A DNA stretch of 64,000 nt from Hydnum rufescens UP504 (GCA_014904985.1 MU128970.1:129504-193503), one strand, 5' to 3'; positions 36,936-49,890 are shown, numbered from the stretch's first letter. Program-made: numbers and translations. Notes: generated by a model not told the origin, from the sequence alone.

Positions 36936-38960
36936 CCAGTAGCAATCCAGGGTATGTAATGATGATGAGATCGCCGAGCGACCCGCCAAGCGTGGGCATG
37001 TCAAAATATGAAAACACCGAATTGCGATTGCCAGAATACGCATGGCAGACTTAGGGGTCGTAGTTGCTTATGTCTCTTCTAGTCGAGCACAAGCCAGACC
37101 TTCGGTGAGGGATAAGAAAAGGTCTTGCAGGGATCATCACCCTGTGCCATGACGCTACGGTGGAACACAAGGATATAAGGCGGAAGCTTCCAAAGGGGAA
37201 AAAAAACACTTGCTCATCAAAGAATAAGATACCACCGATTATCAAGGTTCAGGAGATTCTGGGCTCGGAAGTGAGGATCCACATACGCCGCCAGATACTA
37301 TTCGTCCCCGATAATGCTGCCCCCTCTACCCCAAACGGAGAGAACTGGTCCAAAATCATAATACCCAGCAACACAACCCAAATACGGGTTCGGGGCCATT
37401 ACAATGTCATTCCAAATAAAGAACGAAGCGCACCGCCCATATGGAGTGATCGTGAGGAAATCAGAGACTCAGCTTTCTGCCGATCTGACTGCAACCTCTG
37501 CATAATCGAAGGTATATATGCCATCAGTTAGGCTGGGAACACATTATCCGACTAACCATCCGTCTACCACACTCTGGAGGCAGGCGTAAAATGTCTTGGA
37601 TCACCGGTCCACAACTCTGATAGATGAGCATGAGAATGTTTCTCACGTATGCAATTATCATATCTCCATGACGCAGAGTCACCGTGTACGTGGTTTCATG
37701 ATCAGATCATGTGTCGAGGGCTGTGGGCGGTTTGGAATATGCTTTGCCGGCTTATTCCTGGCTTGCGTGTCACCAGAGTACGTTCTTCCTTCTATCCCAG
37801 CTCTCGAAGAAATCAGGAGGGTGCTCTGTCGGTTGACTACGACAAAAGACCAAGATTGTACGGACCCTCCGGTCGTCAGCACAACCGAAGAAAAGAAACC
37901 TGATGGGCAACGCAATGCAACACGTACAGTTCAAGTAGTGCGTTTGCGGGGGTTGAGCATGGACGACGTTTGATCCGTAGAGGTCAGAATAGCCTATGTT
38001 GCATCGTAACTCGCAAGGGAGGAGGTTAAATCATCATTGGGAAGAGTAGCAGCCGTGCCGACCACCCGGGCCGGTTTAAATCTACCAGACGTCGCGTCAA
38101 GATTGATGGCACACGCTGTGTTCACCACTGTGAGAGGTGTGGACTTCGTAATCGCAATTGACTACTCACTGGGAGTACCCACCTATAATGTTGGGATCTC
38201 GTAAGATGGTCTGATCAACAAGTAGACGCCAGTCCCTCGTTCGTTATTTCATGACAAGATACAGTAGATATGGGGAGGGCGACTCGCTTTGAATGTAGTA
38301 TCTTTTGGCGAGAGCCCAACACCGAGAGGAAGTGGGGCCCCGATGTGGCTCGCGTGGCTGGTTTGTGGCTGTAGGATGAGAGAGATAGCACATGACTCCA
38401 TGAGAGAATAGAGCGGGGTCTAGGAACTCTTCTCACCCTAAGATGTCACGCTGCGTGATCGGAAGTGGGTGCGAAGCTGGGGAAATAGAAACATGGCAGG
38501 GGAAATAAAGATTCAGTGACTGCAGAGTCCCCCATAAGACGAATATCTCCACCTAACAGTTGACTAGAAACAGAGTGAATCCACACCCCCGGCCAAAAAA
38601 AGTCTTGTCCTGCTGAACTAAATGTAGATTCCTCCCCCCACTCGAGCATCCTCTCCCTTAATGAGATAAGTGGGCGCGTCGGGGACAGGTACTAATACTG
38701 GGATTCGGCAACTCATCGCACTCATAGAGCTGACGCAAACGCGGGAGGTATAGGAGCACGGTGGCAGCAATGAAAATAAGGCCAAGTGTCAGGAGAGGAC
38801 AGCCGTGGAATGTCTAAGTACGCGCGGTGATATGGATGTGGTGAATGCAAGTTGATTCCGTCGCGACGCAACGTCACTCCCGACGTCACGCTCAGTCAAG
38901 CGCTATGTAGGACACGGTATCATTTCTTGGGACCCATCCTTGCCATTGGCCAGTCACACA
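36936..38960 (+). repeat. Flanking repeat block R, copy 2 (remainder)
   Basis: Corresponds to 4340-6300 and then to 12980-13110. It includes anchors such as GCATCCTCTCCCT (38645, also 6060). Open frames here (for example 37596-37973) are disrupted in copy 1, so no gene is called. Confidence 0.7.
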
Positions 38961-39064
38961 TAGTTCCTAGCTCGGGATGGTCAGCTTCGCAATCCGTGGC
39001 ATATCGAAAATCTGAGTTAAGACCAGTGTAAGTGAGCCCTTGATGGCGATCGGTCGAGAGTACG

Positions 39065-39591
39065 AGCCAATAACGAATCGTTTCGCCAATTTGATATGTC
39101 CAGCAGGAATTGGGAGGTGCGAGACCATCTCGCCGACGGAGAGCATCACGGCATATCATTCGGTGCCAGTGATCATGTAACCGAACTGGAGACCAGAGGA
39201 AAGGTTAATTTTTGTGTATGGTCCGTGATATGATATGCTGTGGTGCGCACTGACCAGAAAAATCTATTGTGGTTCGGAGACTCCTAAGTCTTCGAAGTCC
39301 AGCTTCCGGCACTTTGAAGACCTCGAAGCCTCCGAAACATAACTGATTTTGTTGCCGGCGCCTGCCATGCAATAAGCTCCCTGTGGTTTAGCGCGTTCTG
39401 AGGAAGAGACCTGTCCTGACACCACCAATACTGGCGACAGTTTTGGTGAAGAAAAATGGCTGTCACTACTGGAAACGGATTGATCATAGCTATATTGTGG
39501 GCCTTAACTTGATGTTTCGAATTACAGAACCCTCCCTTCCTACTTCAATGGGAAGGACAGAGTATACCTTTTCTTTGATGTAGTCCGCCAT
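39065..39591 (-). pseudogene. Permease exon 1-2 fragment P10 (reversed)
   Basis: Minus-strand ATG at 39591 (MADYIKEK), followed by exon 1, intron 1 and exon 2 sequence to about 39065, slightly further than P9 (it keeps the HIKLA segment). It is interrupted by a 100-bp MITE at 39255-39354 in the same place as in P9. All later exons are missing. Confidence 0.8.
39255..39354. mobile_element. Short TTCGAAG-type MITE inside P10
   Basis: The left end CAGAAAAATCTATTGTG and the reversed right end CAACAAAATCAGTTATG are inverted repeats, with AAGTCTTCGAAG-type palindromes inside. It is homologous in position to 13380-13469. Confidence 0.65.
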
Positions 39592-40017
39592 TCTGGACTG
39601 ACGACAGGGACAGAGGGAAGGAGGGTGTGTAATAGATTAATAAGCCCCAAAACACAAGTGCTCTGGCGTCTCAACGAAGACCATTTATGAGGGCTACTTT
39701 TGTAGGCGATGGGCGTCCAGCACTTAATCATTCTCGTTCATTCAAGTCCCTGGAACTTATATCGTGTGATCCAGACGCGTATCATCTCAGAACCAATTAT
39801 GCACAAACTTACCACAAAGGGTTACGACGAAAAATTCCGTGGACACCGTGCAAAGATGAGGATGTGTACGACAAGCCAGGGGCCTCAGAAAGGAAAGAAC
39901 ATCTCGCAAAGCTTTTGAAGGTCGACGACAAGGCACAGGCGAACGACTCGTTGGGACTGATATTGATAAGTGCACGTTAACATCTGCTATTGCGTCTGAT
40001 GCTTTGGGGAGACGATT
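39592..40017. other. Upstream of P10, no supported gene
   Basis: A 97-codon frame (39687-39980) lacks recognisable features. Its end shares sequence with 14601-14700. Confidence 0.5.
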
Positions 40018-40895
40018 TTGCGAGGCGTGGCGGAAGAAGCTCCCAGGGGTGCTGGACCGCCAATCTTACAAGGATAGCGCCTATCCCTGGCTGGATCTCA
40101 CCACCGCCGTAATTCCAATAATCCCGTAGATAACGAACCGTACGGTAATGTGTGACACCGAACCAAATGCCTTGATATAACTCATGGAACGGTTTGTCTT
40201 ATACATACTATTTCTTTCAGCTCACGAAGATGGGGATGACATGAAGCAGGACCGTTGCGAGTGCTATTGACACCTTGGTCGATCTCTCTGGAATTCTGCG
40301 AAATGTGGCCCGCGTCGCTAGAGATGTCCACGCGCTAGACCAGTAGATCATGTCTAATTCAGCTTGGACATCTCTGCGCTCCGGATAAATGCTGCATTTA
40401 AGGGCCTGGAAACGAGGCTCACCAATTTTTTGGAAATCCGCGACTGTCGACCACATAGAAGGCAATTGAGAACCAACAGCACAAAGGCAGAAGATTTGAT
40501 ATCGACAGGCTCATTTCTGACCGGTACGTTGATAGACCATCTTACCCAGAGTGACGGCGCCAAGGGTCTCCTGGGCATCGGGAGTCTAGCGACACGTTCC
40601 AGGCATGGTTTGCAAAGTGCGGGAGCAACCAAGAAGCCGGCATTTTCCGTGAAACACATGACCTTTCACACCCTTGCAGGACCAGCCACAAAAACTGCAT
40701 TTCCCTATCGATATGAGTATCACTGTAAAGACACTATTCAAGGGGATCCCTGCCTAGTGTCTTTCCCAAGAGTCTGAGTCTTCACCATCCCTTGCTCTGT
40801 CACATTACGTGTAGAAACAGAAAGCCTACGACTCGGTCGTAATCAATTGGTTGCGGAGTCGCAAGGCGCATAGGTTTGTATAGAAGGGGGGCTAC
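40018..40895 (+). repeat. Flanking repeat block W, copy 3 (upstream of P5)
   Basis: Most complete W copy. It includes a 137-codon frame (40364-40777) that is broken in the other copies; its tail (CCCTATCGATATGAGTATCACTG) is repeated at about 44190. No domain recognised. Confidence 0.7.
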
Positions 40896-40899
40896 CTAG

Positions 40900-41171
40900 T
40901 GTGTCTGGTCCTGTGGGAAAGAACCACGAGGGTTTGGACAACCGTGACCCCACGTGACCTTGGAGCGCGAGTGAGGAACGACTATGTCACCCCTGGCGCA
41001 TGAAGAAGTGAGAGGACACACTAAAAGGATACAAGGGAAGGGAAGGGTGGGTGTACACTAGATATGTATACGAGTGCCGGGATCGTGGTCGGGAATAGAC
41101 CGACCAGATCCCTCCACACTATATAGCCTCCAGTCTTCCTCGTGCCTCGGATAAGACCGTGACATAAAACA
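40900..41171. mobile_element. Solo-LTR-like insertion in block W
   Basis: The related copy at 44340-44375 passes directly from the G-run to GCCACTACGGCC, while here about 280 bp intervene. The insert starts TGTGTCTGG and ends AAAACA (TG...CA), and contains a TATATAG box at about 41121 and a purine-rich stretch; this composition fits a solo LTR of a retrotransposon. I could not find a matching target duplication, so borders are approximate. Confidence 0.55.
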
Positions 41172-41318
41172 ATGCCATTACGGCCTATTAAGTAATCCCA
41201 TGATTCTTCACATCATTTGTACCATCTCGCTGCCAATGCAGCAAAGTGGAGAAGTAGCAGTTGGTTCACTACCGATGTCCAAAGTACAGGACTGTCCTAG
41301 GGCGCCTAGGTCACTTGA

Positions 41319-41332
41319 ATGTCACGCGTCAC
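41319..41332. promoter_or_regulatory. Conserved ACGCGT-core motif upstream of P5
   Basis: ATGTCACGCGTCAC, about 348 bp before the P5 ATG. Confidence 0.4.
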
Positions 41333-41573
41333 AGGGTCTCCTGATCAAAACAACGTTGGTCGACTATTGCAATAAACTCATGGGCCATACACCACCATAC
41401 ACCCTTGTGACATCATAGGGTTTCCTGGTGATGGGAACGCTGTTCTCCCATTCCCCCTCTATTTTCCTGTTTTGGCAGTGTCAATTGGCCTTCTGGAAGC
41501 ATTCATTGCAAGTCAGCATGACTAGGCATTTACAGTAATGGTCGACAGCTGTGCTTCAATTCGCCGATTTGGG

Positions 41574-41580
41574 TATAAAA
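41574..41580 (+). promoter_or_regulatory. TATA box of P5
   Basis: TATAAAA, 93 bp upstream of the ATG and at the same place as TATA-like boxes before P1 (about 1337), P2 (about 6633), P3 (about 10159) and P6 (49891-49898). Confidence 0.55.
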
Positions 41581-41666
41581 TTTTCTGTCTGTCAAAACCC
41601 ATTCAACCATATTACACTCCGCTCCTCCGTCCCACTGGCACCTCCGGCCTCTGTCATCGGTCCAGA

Positions 41667-43733
41667 ATGGCAACGTACCCTCTCTTTCCCGTTGAGGAAG
41701 AAGTGGGTTATACTTTGAAACGTCAACTCAAGCCACGCCAGATAGCCATGATCAGGTCCGTTCCCAGTGGAGACACCAATTTTTCTTTGCTGACACCGTC
41801 CCCAGTATTGGTGGTGCCATCGGGACAGGTCTCTTCCTCGGAACCGGAAACGCGCTGAAAACCGGGGGGCCTGTTGGGTGCGCACCTATGGCATATCACA
41901 AGGCCCAAAATTGACATACCTTCTAGTCTCCTGCTCGGTTACACGATCGTTGGCACCATATGTTATGCCATGATGCTCTGCCTCGGCGAGATGGTTTCGT
42001 ACCTACCGGTTCCTGGTGGACATATCAAATTGGCCGAGCGTTTCGTTAACCCAGCTTTCTCATTCACCTTGGGCTGGAATTATTGGTACAATTGGTGTGT
42101 TTTAATCTTCCACTCCGCGCCCATTGTTTCCCTCGCGACCATCGCTTTCCAGGATCATTACCCTTCCTACCGAGCTCAGTGCGTCGGCCGTACTCATCGA
42201 TTATTGGGAACACCGGAAAATCAGCGATGCCGCTTGGATTTCCGTCTGCTTGGTCGTTGTGATCTTTATCAACATGTGGGCTTCGCATGATTTCGTTTTT
42301 ATCTTGATCTAAATATTCCTCGTTCCCAGGCTTGGAGCAGGTGCATATGGCGAAGCCGAATTCTTTTTCGTCTGCTTCAAAGTCATCACGATCGTGGGTC
42401 TTCTGGTCCGTCCCCCTTTTTCCTATCATTTTTTTTTTTCGTTGGTCCCATCGTTCTTTCCAGATCCTAGGCGTTGTCCTTGACCTTGGCGGAGGTCCAA
42501 ACCACGATCGTATCGGTTTCCGTTATTGGAAGCATCCCGGGCCATTCGTCCAGTTCAACGGGATAGGCGGAGCCAAGGGAAGATTCCTTGGATGGTGGAG
42601 TGTCATGAGTCAGGCCGCTTTCAGTTACATTGGGACTGAGATTGTGGGAATGGCTGCCGGTGAAGCCAAAAATCCCCGCCAGAACTTGCCCAAGGCTATC
42701 AAGCGAATCTACATCCGTATCCTCCTTTTCTATATCGGGGGGGCTTGGACTATCGCCTGGCTCGTACCCTCGAATGATGAAGCATCTCGGGCTGACATCT
42801 GATGCTGCATCGTCTCCATTCGTCATCGCGTGCGTCGTCATTCCATCTTTGGCCCAGCATCCCACTTACACTGTCCTTGACTCCAAGTATCTCTCATGCT
42901 GGAATCAAGGGGCTTCCTTCCGTCATCAATGCTGCTATTGTGACATCCTCTTGGTCTTCAGCAAGCTCTTGTCTGTATACCAGCTCTCGCGCTCTCTGTA
43001 AGTTCTGCCATCTCTTAGTGTTTCCATCCCTAACCCCATCCAAATACAGACGGCCTTGCGATTTCTGGGAACGCGCCTAAATTTTTTGCTCACACGTCTA
43101 AATTTGGGCTTCCCTATGTTGCCGTCACCTTCTGCGCCTTATTCTGTTCGCTTGCGTACATGGGCGTCAGATCTGGACCTCTAAAGGTTTTCGGATGGTT
43201 TTCTAACATGACAGCCATTGCTGGTCTGATGACCTGGTTTGGTATTGCCTTCACATACGTGCGCTTCTATGCAGGTATGAAGGCACAAGGATACGATCGC
43301 TCCAAACTCCCATTTTCCAGTCCACTTCAGCCTTACGCTGCGTGGTATGTGATCATCAGCACAGTTGTCATTTGCTTCGTAAGTCCCACTCCTTTCCATC
43401 GCCATTTGGCTTCCAGCTCAAATTGCTGCCCGGAGCTACTAGTTCTCCGGCTTCAAGGTGTTCCTAAAAGGTGGTTGGGATCAGGCCGATTTCGTTACCA
43501 CCTATTTGCCATTCATCCTCTTCCCAATTTTTTATTTTGGCGCCCGATACTTTCTCCACAAAACCCCCATGGTGGATGCTGCAGTCATGAACTTTCTCAC
43601 AGGGACCGCCCAAGACTCGTACGCCGTTGATTTATTCATACAATTCAACACAGCACCCTGATGCACCATACCCTCCAGAGACGACGAGTCACCTCCGAGA
43701 AACGTCTTAGAAAAATTCTGGGCGAAGTTATAG
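41667..43733 (+). pseudogene. Amino acid permease copy P5 (two frameshifts)
   Basis: Closest relative of P6, as shown by the shared MATYPLFP/MATHPLFP N-terminus and the GPLKVFGWFSNMT/GSLKVFGWFSNMT loop. All nine exons are present, ending ILGEVI before TAG or in the conserved frame at 43731. It has one extra G in a G-run of exon 2 (about 41870) and one extra base near 42778 (AATGATGAAGCATC against AACGATAAGCATC). Otherwise the signature TEIVGMAAGEAKNPRQNLPK and the later membrane segments read well. Both lesions are in or near simple runs, so sequencing error is conceivable for either. Confidence 0.83.
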
Positions 43734-44640
43734 TGGTTTGTACCTTTCTGACTATAGCCATATTTTGTATATATCTATTCCTAGAAATAGCGACACTTCC
43801 CCAGATTCTCATGCGTAATATAGTCCTGGGGCATGATCGGACGGTTGGAAGTGAATGAGGTGGGCAGTGTAAGACCTACTGGGGATCAAATGTTCTTCGA
43901 TCATTCCTATTTGGAAAATGGAGCGCCATGACATTTGTATTACCAAAAAACACATGTGCAGATATACAATAATGTCCCAAATTTATTGTGTGAGTCTCAG
44001 CACACAGTATTTGTAACCATCCCCTCCCATCTATGAATTCTAATTATCACTCCCTCAGGAGATCGATTTTGCAGCAGAGCAGGGAAAACAATCAATGAAG
44101 GATGCATTCCGCTCGGCGCCTTCCGAGTATGCACTGGCTCGAATTACATTATATTATGCAGGGTAAACCAACCCCAAAATTGTATTTCCCTATCGATATG
44201 AGTATCACTGTAAAGATACTATTCAAGGGGATCCCTGCCTAAGATCTTTCCCAAGAGTCTGAGTCCTCACCATCCCTTGTTCTGTTGCATTACGTGTAGA
44301 AACAGAAAGCCTGCGTAATCAATTGATTGCCGAGGCCAGCATAGGTTTATGTAGAGGGGGGAAGAAGCCACTACGGCCTATTAAGTAATCACATGATTCT
44401 TCGCACCATTTGTAACATCTCGCTGCCAACGAAGCGAAGTGGAGAAGTGGCAGTTGTGGTTCACTGCCAATTTCCAAAGTACGAGGACTGCCTCGGGCGC
44501 CTGTAGACAGCCCGAAGCGAGTGACCAACACAATTTACAAATTCGGATTAGGGTAAGTCGCTTCAGTGTCACGTGTCCCAGGGTCCCTAAATCAAAACAA
44601 TGGTGGTCGACTACAGTATTGCAATAAGCCCATGCGGCCT
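43734..44640 (+). repeat. P5 3' flank joined to U and W fragments
   Basis: The short 3' flank switches at about 43854 to block U (GAGGTGGGCAGTGTAAGACC, as at 18570) and at about 44150 to block W (as 40690-40850 and 41171-41350), ending with a decayed ACGCGT-type motif (44566). No gene. Confidence 0.65.
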
Positions 44641-46700
44641 CATCTGCACACCTTCATCCCCTGATCCGGGTGATCCCCGATGGTGTTCGCCTGCGCAGCA
44701 CACGTTAAGGCCCCTTCTGGTGGCGCAAAACTTGCTCCACACTCGGTATATATCTAACTTCCTCCAAACAATTTGTCACCATTGGTAAATCAACGAACTA
44801 TAGTAACGACTCGTTTCGTTCAGGAAATTAAACTACTATTGGCGAGTGGTGTTTTCGTCAAGCCTCACATCGGAACTCTGAAGTAGTTCCATAAAACTGA
44901 GGACATCGTATTCCTTCGATCAGCAACACAATAGACTGGTAAGGCGAGATTCCCTCGACAATGATCGCTGAGAAGTTGAGTAACCAATCTGCCCACTTTA
45001 GCATCGTGGCATTACGCAATTCTGTCACGGTCTTCACGTTTTTCCCCGGGCGCTTAGGTCCAACAAATCAGGTAATGGAAATTGTAAAATAAATTATCCG
45101 CATCGGGAAAAAGAACCAAAAAGTGTGTTAGCAATGTTCGGTGAAAATTCGAATGGCGTCATGAACAGCCGCTAGTTCGAGGAACAGTGCCTCCTTGGTC
45201 CCGATAGGGTCGTCCGCACCAAAAACACTGACTTGTGCGAGGACACATGAACATGAATCACGATCTTAATTAGGGCGTCGCGATGGGAGCGCTTGGAGTG
45301 TTAGGGGTGGTATAGAGGGAGCTAAAGTCCCGCATAGGAGCGGCCCAAGTCCCGCATTAGAGGGTGTCGGTAAGGATCGATGATCGGGGGCTTACTTAAG
45401 GTTTCATAATAACTTATATAACTCTAAGCGCGTCACAACACTGTTGTTCCCTGCGGACTACTGTTGGTAGGATTGTCTTTGATACCCCTAGAGCCTGCAC
45501 GATAAACAAACAAGAGCTCTATTGTAGTGAACACTGGGAAGACTTTTCCAGAAGGGGGCCACCCCGAAAAATTACCGTGACAAATCGAAGAATTACCGGA
45601 AGATATGTATGGCCAAAAAAATACAGACATGGGTCTACAATATTCGTTCAAGTAGGTAGGTTACATAATAAGCGCGAGAACCACCCTATCGAGGAATAAT
45701 CAATGCTTAATCGGGTCTTTGCACAGCAAGATTTCATATTTTGAGTATTTGCCTGATAGATGGACCCAAACTCCCTCTGGCAGGTGAGAGTCTGAATTTC
45801 TCTAGACCCACCAGATGCTCATCAGAACACTCTTAGTTATTATCAGGTAGATGTGCCAGGGCAGTTCCCGCCGCGATGTCGCGTGCATGCTGCTTCTGGA
45901 AGGCTCGTCCCTCCCCGTATAATATGTCATTAACTATGAAGACAGTAAGGCCCTTAGAAATTCAATGCAGAAGGGCAACAGGGAGGAGACACGCACTGTA
46001 TACTCGTGTTGTCCATCTCGTTTTGTGATCCTCGTGGATGCTCTGGAAGTCGTTCTACGGGGTGAGTATGTATACGGTGTTACAGAAATCCTCCAGAACA
46101 TGATGTAGCACGTACCCATTCGAGGCGCAATCCTAGTTGATGAACACGATTGGTGAGGGTGATTGCACTCATACCACCTATCAGAGATCTTAGAGGTGAC
46201 AATCAAGTGAATGGGTGGTTGGGGCCTTACTGTTGAACGGGCGAGTTCAGGTGGATGGGGGCGGGAGCAAGAACTAGGATTGATCTCCGGAATCCGCAGG
46301 GTATATACAATGTATTACATAATCAAGGGGAGATTGTCTATCTCCAACACTTACGGTTGTCATTGACGGCATTAGGCTGTGAAGGGTGTGAAGAGTAATC
46401 TACCATCAAAGGAACAGTAGGGGGGGGTTGAGAGGCAAGAAGCACTAGATAGAAGTTGAGAATTCTAGGTGTACGGTGTACGGATTATGTAAACAAAGGA
46501 GATGGTCAAAGGCAGGTGTTGGCGATGAAGGCAGCTGGTTGGCATATGGCATGTCGGGAGGGCCAAACAAGTTCATTAGATACGAATTACCGCGTGTAAT
46601 TAGGCGATAGCATACCTGAAACATGCTTTGTACATGTCCATTGGTTTCAGCGGGCCTTTGGATGCCATGATAGACGAGAGACCCCTCTGACCGACGGATT
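44641..46700. other. Unique sequence without recognisable genes
   Basis: This stretch is not shared with other parts of the window. Open frames are short (at most 90 codons) and featureless. It forms most of the loop between the inverted permease copies P5 and P6. Confidence 0.5.
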
Positions 46701-46719
46701 TCTCAGACGGTTGGTTGTG

Positions 46720-47560
46720 TGATCGACTGGCATCCGAGTAACGAGGTGGTCGATTTGCGACCACGAGGCAGGGCCCTCTTTGAAAAACCGCTCTCCGAAT
46801 TGGTATATCCTGTCAAAATTGGCCAGATACTATGTATGGCTCTTTCAGAAATGGTGAGCCATTGCAGTAGCCGCTCAGACTTGCTCCGAAAAGGTCAAAG
46901 ATCGGTTTTCGGAGCGGCCTGACTCACGAGACGGTTGGTAGGAAATCGCTGACATAATGGCTTCCCCACTGCCTACCTCATTACTGTAGTACAGTGAGAA
47001 ATCAAACGTTCTTCGATTACTCCGATTTTGGCTCAAGCAGGCCGAGGAAAATGGGGGTTATAATGACACTTTTGTTATCTATTTCGCTCTGGTTCGCCCG
47101 ACAAACACAAATACGACGGCCACCTGACTCAACTTTTTGACGATTCGGCCATCAGGCTGATTTCTTTTTAAGAGAGGAGACAGACACCATAATGTGCCAA
47201 ATTTATTGGGTGATTCTCAGTAGTTCACCTGAAATATTTAAAATCACCTACAGCAGCTATCGGGATTTAACATTCCAATCCATCCCAAAAGCCAGTCCGC
47301 TCCGAAAATGGGTCTTTGACCTTTTCGGAACTGGTCTCCTTGATACTTGGGTACTGGCCAACCACTTCTGAAAGAGTAATAAATAAGTACTATATCTGGC
47401 CAACTTCGATGTGATACAAGTCGCAGGACGCTTCTCGAAGGGGTACTGCTTCGTGGAGGCGAATTGAAGTGCCTCTCCCCGGGCGCCCCTATTCGGATGC
47501 CAATGCAAATGAGCATTGTCCCGTGCTTCCCCGTCATAGCGTTAGGGGTGCGACTGGTAA
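46720..47560. repeat. Inverted pair of permease 3' flanks with reversed block U
   Basis: 46720-46960 is a forward permease 3' flank (ACCACGAGGCAGGGCCCTC, TCAGAAATGGTGAGCC). 46970-47560 is block U plus 3' flank in reverse (ATTTTCGGAGCG-type sequence near 47290). The two halves are partly complementary, marking a rearrangement junction at about 46965. Confidence 0.65.
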
Positions 47561-47746
47561 GGACTGAATGTTGCTGTGTAATTTGTGATATCCGGGATGC
47601 CGAGGCGCAAAGCGCGCTTCATCCACTCCCAACCGTCGAACCATGCCCCAGGACCATATTACGCATGTGAATCTGGGAAAGCGTCACTATTACTAGGAAT
47701 AGGCATATACAGAAAATATGCCTATAGCCAAGAAAGGGACAAGCCA

Positions 47747-49813
47747 CTATAACCTCGCCCAGAATTTTTCGAGGCTGTTCCTCGGGGGTGACTCGTCGTA
47801 TCTGGAGAGTATGGTGCATCAGAGTGCTGTGTTGAATTGTATGAAGAGATCAACGGCGTACGAGTCTTGGGACTGCCCAGTGAGAAAGTCCATGTCTGCA
47901 ACATCCACCATAGGGGTTTTGTAGAGAAAGTATCGGGCACCAAAATAAAAAATTGGGAAGAGGGCGAATGGCAAATAGTGGGTAATGAAATCGGCTCGAT
48001 CCCAACCACCTTTCAGGAACACCTTGAAGCCGGAGAACTAGTAGTTCCGGGCAGTGATTTGAGGTGGAAGCCAAATGGCGATGGGAAGGGGTGGGACTTA
48101 CGAAGCAAATGACAACTGTGCTGATGATCACATACCACGCAGCGTACGGCTGAAGTGGACTGGAAAATGGGAGTTTGGAGCGATCGTATCCTTGTGCCTT
48201 CATACCTGCATAGAAGCGCACGTATGTGACGGCAATACCGAACCAGGTCATCAGACCAGCAATGGATGTCATGTTGGAAAACCATCCGAAAACCTTTAGA
48301 GATCCAGATTTGACGCCCATGTACGCAAGCGAACAGAACAACCCGCAGAAGGTGACGGCAACATAAGGAAGGCCAAATTTAGATGTGCGAGCAAAAACTT
48401 GAGGCGCGTTGCCGGAAATCGCAAGACCATCTGGGTTTGGATGGAGTTAGGGATGGAGATAGTAGGGGATGGCTGGACTTACAGAGGGTGCGAGAGGTGA
48501 TGTACAGATCAGAGCTTGCTGCAGACCAAGAGGATGTCACAATAGCAGCGTTGATGACGGAAGGAAGCCCCTTGATTCCAGCACGAGAGATACTTAAGAG
48601 TCAAGAATAGTGTAAATAGGATGTCTGGGTCAAAATGAAATAGATGACGTACGCGATAACGAATGGAGATGATGCGGCGTCAGACGTCAGCCCGAGATGC
48701 TTATCATTCGAGGGTACGAGCCAACCGATAATCCAAGCCCCTCCGATATAGAAAAGTAGGATACGGATGTAAATTCGCTTGATAGCCTTGGGCAAGTTCT
48801 GACGAGGATTTTGGGCTTCACCAGCAGCCATTCCCACAATCTCAGTCCCGATGTAACTAAAAGCAGCCTGACTCATGACACTCCACCATCCGAGGAACCT
48901 TCCCTTCGCCCCACCTATCCCGTTGAACTGGACGAATGGCCCAGGGTCTTTCCAATAACGGAAACCGATGCGATCGTGGTTTGGACCTCCGCCGAGATCG
49001 AGGATAACACCGAGGATCTGGCAAGAATGATGAGATCAACGAAAAAGAAAAAATGATAGGAAAGGGGGACAGACCAGAAGACCCACGATCGTGATAACTT
49101 TGAAGGAGACGAAAAAGAATTCGGTTTCGCCGTATGCGCCTGCTCCAAGCCTGGGAAACGAGGAATATTGAGATCAAGATAAAAACGAATCATGGGAGGC
49201 TCACGTGTTGATAAGGATCACAACGACCAAGCAGACGGAAATCCACGCGGCATCGTTGATTTTCCGGTGTTCCCAATAATCGATGAGTACGGCCGACGCA
49301 CTGAGCTCGGCAGGAAGGGTAATGATCCTGGAAAGCCATGGTCGTGTGGGAAACAATGGGCGCGGACTGGAACATTAAAACATACCCATTGTACCAATAA
49401 TTCCAACCCACGGTGAATGAGAAGGCCGGATTAACGAAGCGCTCTGCCAATTTGATATGTCCACCAGGAATCGGTAGGTACGAGATCATCTCGCCGAGGC
49501 AGAGCATCATGGCGTAACATATGGTGCCAACAATCGTGTAGCCGATCAGGAGACTAGAAGGTATGTCAATTTTGGGCCTTGTGATATGCCATAAGTGCGC
49601 ACCCAACAGGCCCCCGGTTTTCAGCGCGTTTCCGGTTCCGAGGAAGAGACCTGTCCCGATGGCACCACCAATGCTGGGGACAGTGTTAGCAAAGAAAAAA
49701 GGATGTCTCCACTGGGATCGGACCTGATCATGGCTATATGGCGTGGCTTGAGTTGACGTTTCAGAAGTATAACCCACTCCTTCCTCATCGGGAAAGAGAG
49801 GGTGTGTTGCCAT
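47747..49813 (-). CDS. Amino acid permease copy P6, open frame if intron 1 is retained
   Basis: Best preserved permease. Consensus exons on the minus strand: 49813-49724, 49673-49386, 49327-49205, 49150-49075, 49017-48653, 48592-48483, 48430-48102, 48022-47862, 47801-47747. Exon 1 has one extra base compared with P5 (ACTTCTGAAACG for ACTTTGAAACG), so normal splicing is out of frame. Keeping the 50-nt intron 1 (49723-49674) restores the frame, giving 1647 nt, 548 codons plus stop, with all other phases consistent and no internal stop found. Landmarks: IGGAIGTGLFLG, PIPGGHIKLAERFVNPAFS, GAYGETEFFF, TEIVGMAAGEAQNPRQNLPK, RAGIKGLPSVINAAI, C-terminus RNSLEKFWARL. The N-terminal tail then lacks the family's RHIxMI segment. 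Family role: proton-coupled amino acid uptake at the plasma membrane; activity of this copy is uncertain. Confidence 0.75.
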
Positions 49814-49890
49814 TCTGGACCGATGACAGAGGCCAGAGGAGCCAGTGGGAAGGAGCGGAGTGTAATATGTGAGTGTTTTGACAGAAGAGA

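Noticed and set aside
40364..40777. 137-codon frame in block W copy 3
   Set aside because: Broken in the other W copies and without recognisable features; regarded as chance or long-dead coding sequence.
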